Assembly (NCBI GenBank): GCA_027605045.1
Contig: JAQFWX010000016.1
Location: forward strand, 1,020,051-1,084,050
Source of the DNA: Phallus indusiatus
Taxonomy: Eukaryota; Basidiomycota; Agaricomycetes; Phallales; Phallaceae
Direction: 5' to 3'
DNA: 64,000 nucleotides
In this document: positions 9,709-21,840 of the stretch, one piece after another
Layout of the letters: each line of letters opens with the position of its first letter
Position numbering within the stretch: the first letter of the stretch is position 1
The notes under the pieces: generated by a model
Told to the model about the DNA's origin: nothing
The model's database searches: none
The model's input: only the letters and a program-made list of their open reading frames with translations
Program-made: the position numbers and the translations under genes

Positions 9709-10030
9709 GATTCCAGGTCACGTGGGACGTGACACTCGTAGATAATTCCTCAGACTTAATATCAAACGTAGTTCAATATCTCTATAAACTCTCTTTTATC
9801 TTATGCTCTTCATCATTGCTTATCGAGATCATTTACCGCGAACTACAGTGACAGATACCATTCATTGTTGCCAAGAGTTGCATATTGAAGTTATCTTCAT
9901 TCTCGTCAAGCTTGATCTCATTCAACACGAGATACAACTTGCGGCTCTCGAAGCTCGGAACGCAGTTATCAGAAGGGCCCTCAACGAACTCGATGCTCGT
10001 TATGAATGTCAGGACAAATCCTGAAGAAGA

Positions 10031-10566
10031 CTGTCATGGCACAATCTCTTATAGATTGAGGCCAAGTCTTGACTATCGTTGACCAAGGGTGACGGTTATT
10101 GGTATTATATTCAGCGACTAAAATACATTATAGTATCTGTTACCGTTCCTGTCAGGGTACGCTACCGTCGTCTCTCATTTTCCTGATTATTACCATCGGC
10201 ATCACTTCATTTCTATTCCATTTATTATTTCCGTGTCTTACTTTTACTTTCCACTTCCTTGTTCTGTCTCTATTTCACTTTCTCTACTCGCGCGCTCATA
10301 CCCGGCGTGATGCCCGTGACATCACGTCGCTTAGGTTCGGCTTGGGTGCCTGGCACTTAGCTGTGCCAGGGCCGCACGCCGCGTCATCGTTTTATGTATA
10401 TAGTAGCTGTACCTAGAGTGAGGGTCCCTAAGCTTGTTCTCTTAGGATCCCCTCCCTCTAGGTGAGTAGTTAGTATTTTCCTTAATATATTATCTTAGGA
10501 TCCCCTCCCTCTAGCCTGAGCTGAGTAGCCCTAACAGTTCCTGGATATCGGTACTTGACATATAAT
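10031..10566 (+). repeat. Second copy of repeat family B, split by an LTR
   Basis: 10031-10149 and 10542-10566 together are the reverse complement of about 283-407. The LTR at 10150-10536 interrupts them. Similarity to the first copy ends near GTACTTGACA on the right. Confidence 0.75.
10150..10536 (+). repeat. Solo LTR, family A long form
   Basis: TGTCAGGG...CCCTAACA with a perfect target duplication GTTCC (10145-10149 and 10537-10541). It carries the intron-like GTGAGTAG segment, here with a CCTTAAT branch-point-like word. Confidence 0.95.
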
Positions 10567-11387
10567 CTACTTGGCTGTTCCTGAAATGCTCACTTTCAAG
10601 CATTATATCTCAATAACTATCTGAATGATTACCCTCTAAAAATCGTCGAGAAGTACTTCATGAGCCAATTTACCATAATATACAAAGTTGAATCTTATTA
10701 AACTATATTGAACTAAAATGTTTCCTACGAAGGCATGTGATCTTCCCTTTTGGGCACCTAATTCACTACACGAAATTTTTTACAAACCCTAAGGAACCAA
10801 AGACAAGCTTTGGTAATTAAAACTCCGACACGCGCTATACACGCAGAACCGCCGTCGGCCTACGCCTACCTCATGTTATAATGTTAATCTAAGCTACTTG
10901 TAAACAATCTCCGACTTTTACAATGTCTTACCAATGCTTTTTGAATGAATTCACCTTTCAAAGCGTGAATTCGGCATTGTCTGCTCTTAATTGATATCTT
11001 GCACATCCTTTTGAAAATGAAGGGAAAAGACGATATCGATGGGGATATAGGGGATAGAACCTGAACCGATGGATTTGAGCGCCGAAAGATCCGCACATCT
11101 ACTGTCACGCACGCATGCAGATTTTTAACTGGGTCTTGTAGCCCACCATCGTATGATATATTAAAGCATGCATTAAGGTGCTTGAACGAAAACTTCTCGG
11201 ACACTTCCTATCTGCTTTAACTATTGTACGGCGTCAAGCCAATAGGCCTTGTATGTATCTTTAACAACACTGATTCATTGGTTTATCGGATGCTCTGAAT
11301 TACACAGCTTTACAATAATAAGTTGCGCAAGTATTTTTGCGTATGGCTCCGATAATACATGCTTCTTGAAATGCCCAGGGTATAACC
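10567..11387. other. Intergenic region downstream of PRE7
   Basis: AT-rich with no convincing ORF, RNA or repeat. It marks the border between the transposon stack and conserved genes. Confidence 0.5.
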
Positions 11388-12735
11388 TCAATCTTTCTTG
11401 AGTTCCCTTCGAATAATAAATATTCGCTCGGCTTTATTCGGTGATGGTAGTTCTTGGACATGTTGGAAGTAATCGAGTTCTTGAGTCCCCCGTCCGCGAG
11501 TTAAGACAACGTATAGCTCTAAACTATCACCGACCTATGCAAAACAAGGAGCATAACTGTTCAGAAAATGAAAAGTGATGAAGTATGATATATATGAACC
11601 TCGATGTGACGCTCAGTTGCCGATGTGAATGAATCAATGATAAGCTGGATGACATGCGGCAATGGTAAATGGGTTGGATGGGTCGTGCCTTGGGCTGGTA
11701 CTTGGTTCTTGAAATAGATCTAAAAGTACGAAAGATCCATCAAAAAAAGAGCGAAACAATTCCCGTGACGTTTATCTCATACCTGATTATCGAGGAAGGG
11801 CTGAATCAGCGACTGGGCAGCTCCTGCGGCTCTGCAGGCCTCTCTCTCATACGAACCAACAGGATCAAACGAATATACAGCGCCGGTTCCTGGAGGAAGA
11901 ATAAATTAAACATGTTGTTCGCACTCTTTCACGAAAGCTGAAAAGCTGAAAACGAATGTCTGTTGAATGACAGGTACTGCGTGGTTTAAATACTAGGGTA
12001 GGAGGTAACCAAGGAGGAAGCTTGGTACATTCCCTATTCCTTTTTCTTTTTTTGCCGAAAAACCTTCCGCAGCACTATGGATACACCCGTCTATGGGTGA
12101 GACCGGTTGCAGAACGTGGGAGCAAGGAACGAAAAGTTTCCGAAGTGGGGCCGGGATGACCAACACTGGCCACGCACCGGAAGTAACAGAAAGACGAAAA
12201 GACGGGCTTACCATCTTCTTCAATCCCGCCCAAGATGTTGTAGACGTAGTATGGGAAGAAACGTTGAGCATAAAGCATTGTCTGGATCAGCCTCGCAATG
12301 GCACGAAGTGGCATATCTTTGGAGTGAGCATGACGATACCACTGAAAATGACATGGATGCGCGTTTTCGTCAACAAAAGAAGATCTATACACAGAAAACA
12401 GTCGGCAAAAGCCATACCTCCAGTCGTTGTTTCACCTTTTTTACGAACATATTTCCGTCTGCTGCGAATCCATTTACAGCCAGAACCGCCCTGTCAGTCC
12501 TGAAAAAGAGAAGTTCGTTCTCACGTATGAGTAAATTAACATAGAACAAAAGAAAAAGGCTTAACAGTTTGAAGACTTTGGGTGCATATCTTGTCTGAAT
12601 GCTGAATCCTTCTGACTGTCTTGTATCACCAGCAATGACGCTGAAATCTGCACCAGCAATGGCAAGGATCGTTCCACCATTTTCGGTGTAGGGGTTAAAT
12701 CGATGTTGTGTTGGGTGTTGAGTATAATCAGACAT
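11388..12735 (-). CDS. PRE7: 20S proteasome subunit beta-6 (PRE7/PSMB1 type)
   Basis: Six exons (12735-12566, 12499-12418, 12341-12212, 11889-11783, 11719-11600, 11534-11388) join in frame to 251 residues; yeast Pre7 is 241. All introns are GT..AG; four are 63-76 nt and one is 322 nt. Recognisable stretches are [64 protein letters not shown] and [17 protein letters not shown]. This subunit is a structural, non-catalytic beta-ring member of the 20S core in nucleus and cytoplasm. The threonine-protease residue of active beta subunits is absent, as expected for beta-6. Start ATG at 12735 was chosen because it opens directly on the conserved N-terminus ([20 protein letters not shown]). The C-terminus is somewhat divergent. 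Confidence 0.95.
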
Positions 12736-13150
12736 AAATTGCTTTGGAGAAAGTAAAATGAGGACGTAGAGAGAAATGGGAATTGAAATTGGCTTGCGTG
12801 TGTACCCCGAGGTCAAAAAAGCCTCCGTTTAGACGCCCATGAAAGCCCGACAGCGCTACAACATTGAACAAATTTCACCGAACTTTCGAAGAGTTCCGAA
12901 TAGCTTCCGGCAAATTATCCAAAAGGCACAGACTCATGGTTTTTTTTATATATTAACATCAGCCATTACGCGTTACTTTGCAGCGACTAGATCACGGATC
13001 TACAAATATAAATCTTTCTACGACAACCATGCAGCTCCCAGACAATTAGAACAGACTACATTATAAAAATCTGATAAATTCAGCTATTCCATAAATGTGT
13101 TTCATTGCTTGTTGCATCGTCAAGACAAAGAACATATCACGGCTCTCGAG
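12736..13150. other. Spacer between RAD5 3' end and PRE7 start
   Basis: The 415 bp must hold the PRE7 promoter and the RAD5 terminator, both on the minus strand. No gene is seen. Confidence 0.5.
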
Positions 13151-16100
13151 TCATACGTCTTCTCCAAACATTATTTTTAAATTCTCCATGCTTTCTTTAT
13201 CCTGCCCTTGTGTATCCCCCAAAGCGCCTTTAACAATCGCAGTCTTGCGTTTTTGTATTTGCAGAATTCGATCCTCAATTGTACGTGATATCTAAACCAG
13301 TGAAATCCTCAGCTCAGTATGAAATCAGTTCTTTAGTTATTCACTTACGATGAAGTGCTTAACGTAGACAGTTCGTTCCTGTCCAATTCTATGGACACGA
13401 TCGATCGCTAATGTCCTTGATTCTTCGATGTCGAACTCTATAGATATAATTCAGTCCTCACCTTGTTGCTCAATGGCCGAATTCCACCAGCAATCCATCT
13501 ATACAGACCATAAATCAAACACGAAGAAACCATTGAATCGGAAGTGGCAACAAACCATATAAACATGATCGGCGACGGTTAACTGGATCAAATTTTAGAT
13601 TCAAACTTAAACAACGTATTGGTCAAAGATCGATTAGTACGTACATTCAAACCGACACCTCCAGCTTTCAAACTGACTATAAAAATCTTCCCATTCCTAG
13701 AAGGTTTGGTAAATTCCTCTACAGCAAAAGCTTTACTTTTGATATTCATGTCGCCATCGAACCGGTAGAAGACGAAGTTGTCTCGGCGAAGGACGACCTC
13801 AATCAAGTCCAAAAAACTAGTGAACTGAGAAAAAATAACGACGCGAAAGCAGGGATCTTGGTCTCGCAATCGGCCTTTGAGTTTGGAAGTCCTCTGTTAT
13901 CTGACACCAATTATAAGCAGATGAGTAGGACGTACACAAATCCTCCATTAAGGCTTTCAACTTTGTGGAATAATTAAAATCATTTTTACGCAGAACCACG
14001 GATGAAGCAGAGGAATTCTTCGGATCATAACTTTTGACAACCTCCAATAATTGAGATTCCTTGAGTGAAACAAACAGGTATTACATTTGCATTTTTGATT
14101 GGAAATTTTTTTTACCTTGACCGGACCAGAACGGCATACTGGACAATACCCTTCTTCCCCTTTCTCTTCGCAGGCTAACAAAAAAGCAAGAGCACATGAC
14201 TTGCAGCTGAAAACAGAAGTGCTATGAGAAATGACTCAAAGAATCATAAAATTTCGACCTTACCACGTATGCAAGCAATTTGGCACTAGCACAGGATTTT
14301 CCATCAAATCGAGGCAAACGGCACATTCCTGCTGGTTGACTTCCTCCAAATTGGTTAATACACCTTCAGCGAAAGTGTTGGAAATCCCTTCAGATTTTTG
14401 GTCCGTATTATTTGTTCCGGAGAACTGCTCAAGCAATGACTTCAAACTGATGGGAGAATTGTCGTTGTGTCCTTCAGGCGCCATACTCTCTTCTCTGTTT
14501 AATTGCACTAAACTCGGATGGAGGACTGCGCGGCGAAGGCTATCATAAGAGTGCGTTTGTAAATTACGTGAAAAGAAGTGACGATAGATGTTTGATACCG
14601 CATTAACATTGCCAGAATGTGCGTATAGTTTTTCCCTACGAGCCCCTTGGCCTTTAATTGTTCAAAGTTCTTCTTAGCGTCTGTGTACATAGAATCGTAG
14701 ATTCGCCTTTCCAAAGGGGAAAATTCAAGACGTTCAATCGTGACCTAGTCGGACATACCGTCAGCTCGCACCACAGACAGATTGAAACAAACACGATAAA
14801 TACCTCCTTATTTGGAAGTTCGACGATAGGTTTTCCATCTCGATCGCGCATTTTTTCTCGGCGTAACAAAACGCTCTCTAAAATAACTTGAACGATCTCG
14901 ATGGCCTTCGGATCTCGATTCAAAAAAGGAATCTACGGATGCATTTTGTAAAGACCGAAAAGCTTTTTTTATAAAAATAAATTCTTACTGTGATAAACGA
15001 TCTGAAGAAAGAATAATCCGACCAAGGTGTAAAATCCAAAAATTTCCTATCAAAAAAATCCGATACAGTAAGCACTAGAATTTGTTGAGCCGAATGAAAA
15101 GGCATCACAAAAGTGAATAAAGATCTTCTAGCCTGTTGACAATGGGCGTTCCTACAAAATTCGCTCATTGCACACGGATATTGATGAAAATTATAGAATA
15201 ACAAACCTGTCAAGGCCCATCGTCTCTGAGCCTTGAGCGCGTGACACGCTTTGGCAGTTCGACTGCTTCGAGACTTGCAATTATGGGCTTCATCCAATAC
15301 AACACGAAGCCATTCGACTAATGATGGGTTTATCAACATATCATGTCAAGTCGCACTTGTCCCACTTACTTTGGTATAGCGGTGACCCGTAACCCGAACC
15401 ATTCTCGTTTCGGGTCCATTCAGACCCTAGTACGCCGTAACTCGTGATTACCACGTTAATCTTTCCATTCAGTGCAAAAGCATCGAGATCTTCGCGATTC
15501 GCGCCGTGCCATACGAGTAAATTAATACTGCCCGGCGCACTAGATCGTTCGAGCTCGCTAGCCCATTGGGTAATAAGAGATGTAGGAGCAACTATCAGCG
15601 TCAAAGCTGAAGCATTCACGCGAGATGCAACCACTGAATGCACAGATGTGCCAAGCCGCAGTTGACGTTGTCCGGAAGTGTTAATGCCATCGTCCACAAT
15701 TTCCGGATCCCTACTGGAATGAAGAAGGCTGGATATCATGATTGTTTTACCCATTCCCACTACCAGAAAGATGTTGAAAATAAAATGCACATATGTTGGA
15801 TCCAGACAACTTACTCTCTGTTGAAAAAGAAAATCGACAGATCTGTCAATTGAAAAATCATATTTAAAGCCGAAGTTAAGCCTACCGTCGCTGGGAGAAG
15901 TTTGACTAAGTAAATAAAAACAGAAAGTGAAACATGACTCACGCCAAAATACCACCTCGACATTTCTTCTCCGCTCGCGGAAATGTCATGCTTAATTCTC
16001 CGGAGTAAGGATTGAAGTAGAACGGTTCTCGTTCTTCGGTTATGTCAATTATGTCGTCCGCTAGTTCTTCATATGGAAAAAGGTATCTGATGAATTTGGG

Positions 16101-17721
16101 GTAAAGAAGTTTGCAGCGTCATGTCAGGCATGGGCTCTCACTCTTCCCATAAGGGATGCATTGAGTTGGCATCCCGAACATTTATCTTTCCGCATTCCAA
16201 AGCGTACATCCATCTAAAGGCGATCATCAGAGGGAGATGCGGAGTCTTTAAATCCAGATATCGTACCTTAATGCCTGTTTCTGATACGGTCGCAGTATTA
16301 AAGTGAAAGTGTCGGCAGGCTCCATCTCGGCCATGGTTTGATCGTTCTTCTGGGCTCTATATACCAAAATAAAAATAATGCAGAGCTACGTAGAAAGCAA
16401 GTTGACTTTTTATAGATCATATCAACCTGTGTGTCATCGAGCACATCATCAGTGCTGTCTTCCTCACCCTCCGATTGGTTGGCAGCCTTTTCTTTTTCTT
16501 CAGAAAGCTGTTGTCCATCTTTAGCCACTTTCTCTAACACCTGAGCTGAAGATTGCTTCAGCAGAGTGTTCTTCATATGTGGCTTGAGATCAACGGCCTT
16601 GAAAAGCTGGAGCAACGAAGATTTTCTTTGCCTAAGCTGCTGTTCATCGTAAGATTCCTGTCCCTCTTTGAACTTTGGGTGATGATTTTCTTCTTCGGAA
16701 TTGATAGTTTTCTGAGGTTTGAAAGCGTCCGCCAGCAAATAAACACGTAATTGGATTAGCATTTCGGCGCCAGTATGTAGGCTTTCAGGACAGTCCACCA
16801 CCGTGCAATGCTTAAACGCGATAATTTCTAGAAAGGATGAGAATCTGGCTTAGAATGCAAGAAATAAAATACTTTTATCGAGCAGTTTAGAGACCCAAGA
16901 AGCTATATTTTGAGGCAGTCGACCAATCTCTGATGAAAAAAAGGGTCAACCAAAAAAATGAACGAAACCGTATTAAGCATACCAAAACCACGAGAATTGG
17001 TAAATCTAACAACATTGTCCTCTTTACCCTTCTTAATAGGCTTTGCCGCTTGGCTTTTAACTTTGAACATCGAAGTCAGTTTGAGTTGGCCGCCATTCGC
17101 GGTCTTTTTCGAATATTTGTCATCGTCGGTTCGATTAATTTCTATAGTCTCCCCCGTTTGAACCCATCCGCGACCTTTGCAGGTACTCCATGCATTGGGA
17201 ACAAGAAAGGATCCCAAATACATAGATTCAAATCCAAGGGACCTGGACATGGCTGTTGGCTTACCGTCGGCCTTCTTAGTCTGAGTGATAGGTTTGTTCG
17301 ACTTCTTTGTGGATAGAGGAGCTGGGGTCTTTGTTGTAGGAGGTGTGACCTTTTGTTTTTTAACGGGAGCGGGAGACGACCTAGATTTGATCGAGGATAC
17401 TACAGATGACTCTCGTGGTCTAGGAGATGTATGGCGATCGGGACTATCTCTGACATCATCAGCTCGTCGTTGTAGTATGGCATCAACATCAATGTCCACA
17501 TTATCTTCTTCATCGTCACTGCTTGCGAGGAACAAACGTTTTTTCGAGTGGATATCAGAGACCTCGGCTACCGTGACGGCCTCAGGACCGGTGGCAGAGT
17601 TGGTATCGAGAATCGCAGACTGAGTTGGAGCATCAGTTTGCATTGGGTAGTTTTCTTCTTCATTCTCTGAATCCGAGTTGAAGAAACAGGGTTTCATTAT
17701 GAATACGGCAGGCGTAGTCAT
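13151..17721 (-). CDS. RAD5: RAD5-type DNA repair helicase/ubiquitin ligase (HIRAN-SNF2-RING)
   Basis: A multi-exon gene (at least ten exons) read from ATG 17719-17721 ([14 protein letters not shown]) to a stop at 13151-13153 (MFGEDV). In order: an acidic, low-complexity N-terminus; a HIRAN region ([13 protein letters not shown], about 17220-16740); SNF2 Walker A GMGKT (15743-15757); [11 protein letters not shown]; the DEAH box (15283-15294, [12 protein letters not shown]); a C3HC4 RING ([17 protein letters not shown]...CPVC, about 14340-14150); and the helicase C-terminal lobe ([21 protein letters not shown]) with motif [12 protein letters not shown] across a 54-nt intron (13408-13461). This is the family order for Rad5/HLTF, which polyubiquitinates PCNA and remodels stalled forks in the nucleus. 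Exon ends just before Walker A could not be settled: the usual DE(M/V) preceding GMGKT is not found by simple splicing. Confidence 0.92.
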
Positions 17722-18222
17722 GTTGAAGATTGGTTGAAGATCAAAGCACGAGTGTGGACGCGTCAATACGCGCCCATAACTGACGTGAAAGCCGCCAGGT
17801 CCAAGCTGAGACCTTGCTGAGACTTTGCTAGCAGAGACTTCCACTGAAATGCATCTCACGACGGTCTATGGTAATACGAAGCTATTAAATCCCAGAGAAC
17901 CAACGAAATATGTAGGTCTTGGAATTAATTAAATTCACTATCCCACCAGTTCAATTATTTAGGACTGCCAGGTAACATTGACCTTCTATTAGGTTTTGAC
18001 TACCACTAGTCAAATATACACTTACAGTCAAATGACTTTACCGATAAATTTCGAGTATAGAACAGTGGGCAACGACTCGACTGATGAGATGAATATTTGC
18101 GAGCAGCATTTCGACTCACGCTGATTGGCCCATTCGAAAGGAAAAAGCGCTTTACGTAATCGTAACCAAAAATTTGCTACCGCCTCTGCGCACGACCAAT
18201 ACCAAAAACTCTTTCCTCAAGA
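17722..18222. promoter_or_regulatory. Divergent promoter region of RAD5 and NAN1
   Basis: About 500 bp separates the two head-to-head start codons. No TATA box or known operator is clear. Shared regulation of a repair gene and a ribosome-biogenesis gene is possible but is only inferred from the spacing. Confidence 0.4.
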
Positions 18223-21200
18223 ATGGAGGTTGGTACGTCGCACATGGCTGCAGAGACCTCCTCTTTTACGCCCCAGATTACCCCTAACGAACGGAAAAAA
18301 CCTCGCCACAAAAAACTAAAGCGACTTGAAAAAGGAAAGGAAAAAGAAGAAGAAGTGCTCAATACCCTAGAGTCTAAACCCATTGAACTTTCGGCTTCAA
18401 AGCCACAGTCAGAGGAGATCATTGACGTCAAAAAGGATTCCAGTTGGCTGTGGATGTCTCTGACCGATAGTTCCATTAACTCATTTCCACCTCTATTTAC
18501 AAAAGATCATCGGTAGGAGAAGGCTTTGCTGCGTAGATTTTCTCTGACCATATCTTCTCAGATTTTTCTTCCTGATATCTGGTCCTTCCATCAAAATCTA
18601 CTCGACAACAACCGGAAAAGTCATCTCAACTCTATCATCCAGTTCGGGCGTTGGTCCGTCGTCTTCCCAAAGTGCAGACCACAGCGCTGAAGTCACATCT
18701 ATCCTTATCAACCCCCAAAATGCATTTCAATTAATATCAGCATCTCTTGACGGATATATCAAAATATGGGATTATTTGGAAGCTGTGTTACTTTCGACCT
18801 TTAACATCAAGCAGCCTATCACCCACATGTGCGCACACGAGCGCGAACCCGATCAGGTTTTCGTTATAACGAGTTCTTTTACTTCGGAAAAAGCAGAAGG
18901 TGAATTGAGCTTTCTTTCATTTTTTTTTTTTTGCAGGATGGTCCTCAAAGTCATCTTTAGATAAGAAGGAACTAGCTTCAAAAGTATATCGCATCATCTT
19001 AAAGCCCACCAAAGCAACAATTAAATGTCGAGTTCAAAGCCCGCTTGAGCAATTCTTAGTAGGAAAAATGCAATCATCCCCTACAGGTCTCGCCATTTCC
19101 CCTTCCGGAGAGTGGATTGTGGCTATCGGTGGCCTAAAAGCCTATGTTTGTTCAACGTCATCTCTCCAATCAGGCTTTACCGAGTTCATCTCGAGGGAGC
19201 CCCTAACCTGTCTTGCTATTCATCCCACACAAGAATACTTTGCCACCGGAGATAAAAAAGGCCAAATACGACTGTGGTATTGCCTGGATTCGTCGCTTGT
19301 CGCTTCGGGAAAAACCTCTAGCAAAATGACGGACAAGCGTGCTAAAACAACCATGCTGCACTGGCATGCTCATGCTGTTTCTTCCTTGTCATTTTCCTCT
19401 AATGGAGCCTACTTGTTAAGCGGAGGAGAGGAAGCCGTGCTAGTTATCTGGCAATTGCATACTGGGAGAAAGGAATTTGTACCTCGAGTTGGTTCACCCA
19501 TCACCAGCATTGCTGTTGTGAATCGTGAAAGTGCGGAGGAAGAATATCTTCTAGTTCTGACGGATGGATCGCTGGTTATGATCGCCTCTAGTTCTCTCCG
19601 AATATCGAAAAGCTTTGCCAGGGTTAAGCACAGTATGTCCGCTAATTGATCAGTCTTTCTAAGGAACTTAATGCTTTACACACCAGATCCTGCGTTATGG
19701 GGAACGGGTCCGGCTCCACTGGCTGTACATACCCTCACATCAACTGTCGTCTTACCCTCTTCACATCCTTCTTCCTTACTTGTATATTCTCCATCCACAT
19801 CTACCGCTATTTCGGAGCTGGAGGTTTCCCCGACGAATCGTGTATCAAGGCGAGACGATAAGCAAATCATCTCATCTCGTGTTGACTGCGTCGTGATAAG
19901 TCATGATGGGAAATGGATGGCTACCATCGACGGACGTTCCGGAGATCTTGACTTTGGAGGAGAAGTCTACCTCAAGTTCTGGCGGTGGGATGCGGCTACA
20001 TCAACTTGGAATTTGGCTAGTAGGACAGACCGTCCGCATGGTGCACACCGTGTAGTCGCCATGGAGTTTATACCTTCCAATCCTGATACCAACCCCTACC
20101 TTGTCACATGTGGCGAAGATCGCAATGTAAAAACATGGCGGGTCAGATCAATCAAGTCCAAGGCTGGAAAAGAGGGTGAGCCATCTTGTTGGTTGAAAAG
20201 AAGAGATAATCTTATAGTCGATAATAATAGAGTACTGGGTATGCCGTTCGACGTTTGGATATCGTTCAAAGATGCCCTCAAATGTAGTCTATTCTCCCGA
20301 TGGGTCTTTGATCGCCGTCAGCTATGATTTATACACAGTCATATACGACGTGGCAAGTAGTAGTGTTCGGACTGCTCTCACATGCCCTGACCTCCAGAAC
20401 GTTTCGCATATGGCCTTCATTGGGGAAACCGGTCAATATTTCGTTCTTACAGATAACCATATGATCCACTTGTGGGATCTAGTTTCTTTGACTGGTAAGC
20501 TCACGCACTCTGAAGCCGTAATTCATTCACATCTCAAATGTATGGGTATTGATATAGTCCGATGGCAATGGCTTGTTCATTCCACCATACAGCACGTTAT
20601 CCCGCACCCGAAGCAAGACTCGTTTGTCGTTTTATTTACCAATCAAGACGACTTGACAGAAGTGTACAAGTTCACGACGACAGATCCTACAATTAAATAC
20701 ACCCGAACATTACCCTTCACATTAAGAAACGCTCGGTGGTACCCATTTGGAGCCACTAGAAGGGATTTTAGCGTCATTGGGATTACCTACAACTGGGAGA
20801 GCGTTGTATGCGGGGATGAACTCGACGTGGCCCAAGATGAGGGTACCTCGGCCAGGGAGATCAGTTATGCTGCACCAGAAACAAAGTCGCTTCTCCAAGA
20901 TATGTTCGGTGCCACGGCCTTCGATAAGCCGCCCCCGCAAGTGCCGACTAGTCAATACTCCGCCTCTAATAGCTATTATGCCGATGCCTCCAAGCTGGGT
21001 GGTGTGTTCGATGCACCTTCACACCAACTGTCACCCATGAGCGGACTATATCCGTCGATCTTGAAGGCTTTGTTACGCGAACGCACACCGGAACCCACGG
21101 TGGAGCCGCGCGGCAAGGTCGTCGAGCCACCGAGAGAAGAAGAAGAAGATGGTGATGATGATGATGATGATGATACGCCAATGACGGATGTAAACGCTTT

Positions 21201-21527
21201 TCCTGCTCAAAAACCGCTTTCAAGCGACGATATGCAGGAACTGATTGAGCTTTTTAAAAGCGACGCGTTCTGTAAGCGTGGGCTGAAGTCTTTTTTTTTT
21301 CTTATCTAAAAATATCATATGAACAAACAGCTTCGAAAAAGACAACCTCTCCATCGCAGACACATCTGAACGGAAATGGCGTTCCGAAAGCGACGAATGG
21401 GATCAATCATAATCATTCTTCGACATCTCCCCACAAAACGGTCAATGGGAAACAACCTCCCGACCGACAAACAACCCACGAAGCTGAAAGCCCACTTGGT
21501 GTGGGCAAGAAAAGGAAAAAAGTATAG
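18223..21527 (+). CDS. NAN1: U3 snoRNP / SSU processome WD40 protein (Nan1/Utp17, WDR75)
   Basis: Six exons (18223-18512, 18562-18899, 18937-19632, 19687-20175, 20231-21271, 21331-21527) join in frame to 1016 residues. WD40-like blades run through most of the protein (FLISGPSIKIYS, LISASLDGYIKIWDYLE, FATGDKKGQIRLWY, LSGGEEAVLVIWQLHTGRK, VVYSPDGSLIAVSYD). The sequence HWHAHAVSSLSF...LLSGGEEAVLVIW followed by FVPRVGSPI is characteristic of WDR75/Nan1, a nucleolar component needed for 18S pre-rRNA processing. The N-terminus is lysine-rich, the C-terminal part has a run of Asp codons (GAT repeat near 21150), and the protein ends in a basic GKKRKKV, a likely nuclear/nucleolar signal. It is longer than yeast Nan1 (about 900 residues). 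Confidence 0.93.
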
Positions 21528-21840
21528 TCGTCATACAAGTACAAGTAGAGCACACTTGCATATTGCATCATTGCATAGTATTGCATAGTACATATATAAC
21601 TATCTATCTATAATTACATCTAGTCTATCTAGTCTAAAATAGTACAACATGGCGAGAACACATGTCGCAGTCGGAAATTGAATGTGATTTTTTTAAAAAA
21701 AGCGCCCTGTTTCGTCACAGAAAATCTCACTCCTCCTCCCCTTCCCCCCTTCATTCTCGTGTTGTGACTCTCGGCCAAAACCACAGTCGCTCCTTCCATT
21801 CTTTTGTCAAACTTTTTTTTTTTCCTTTCCATCTAACAAA
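21528..21840. promoter_or_regulatory. Intergenic/promoter region with pyrimidine tracts
   Basis: It holds a short CTAT-type simple repeat near 21600-21640 and CT-rich runs with a T10 tract directly before the next ATG, a common fungal core-promoter feature. Confidence 0.45.

Larger units (their letters stand above)
7449..9734. mobile_element. Non-coding TG..CA element (C), ~1.9 kb, probable long solo LTR
   Basis: It begins TGTGTCACACCCGG and ends GGGACGTGACA, flanked by the direct repeat CTCGT (7444-7448 and 9735-9739). Without the nested LTR plus its 5-bp duplication (351 bp) it is 1935 bp. Five-base duplication and TG..CA ends fit integrase-type insertion, hence a solo LTR of a long-LTR element or a large non-autonomous derivative. 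No protein domain is recognised in any frame. The interior is full of short palindromic words (GTCCGGAC, GTACGTAC) and a long inverted repeat. Confidence 0.7.

Noticed and set aside
9803..10024. 73-codon ORF in repeat DNA with a helix-rich tail (EARNAVIRRALNELDARYE)
   Set aside because: It could be a gag-like remnant but is too short and has no diagnostic motif.
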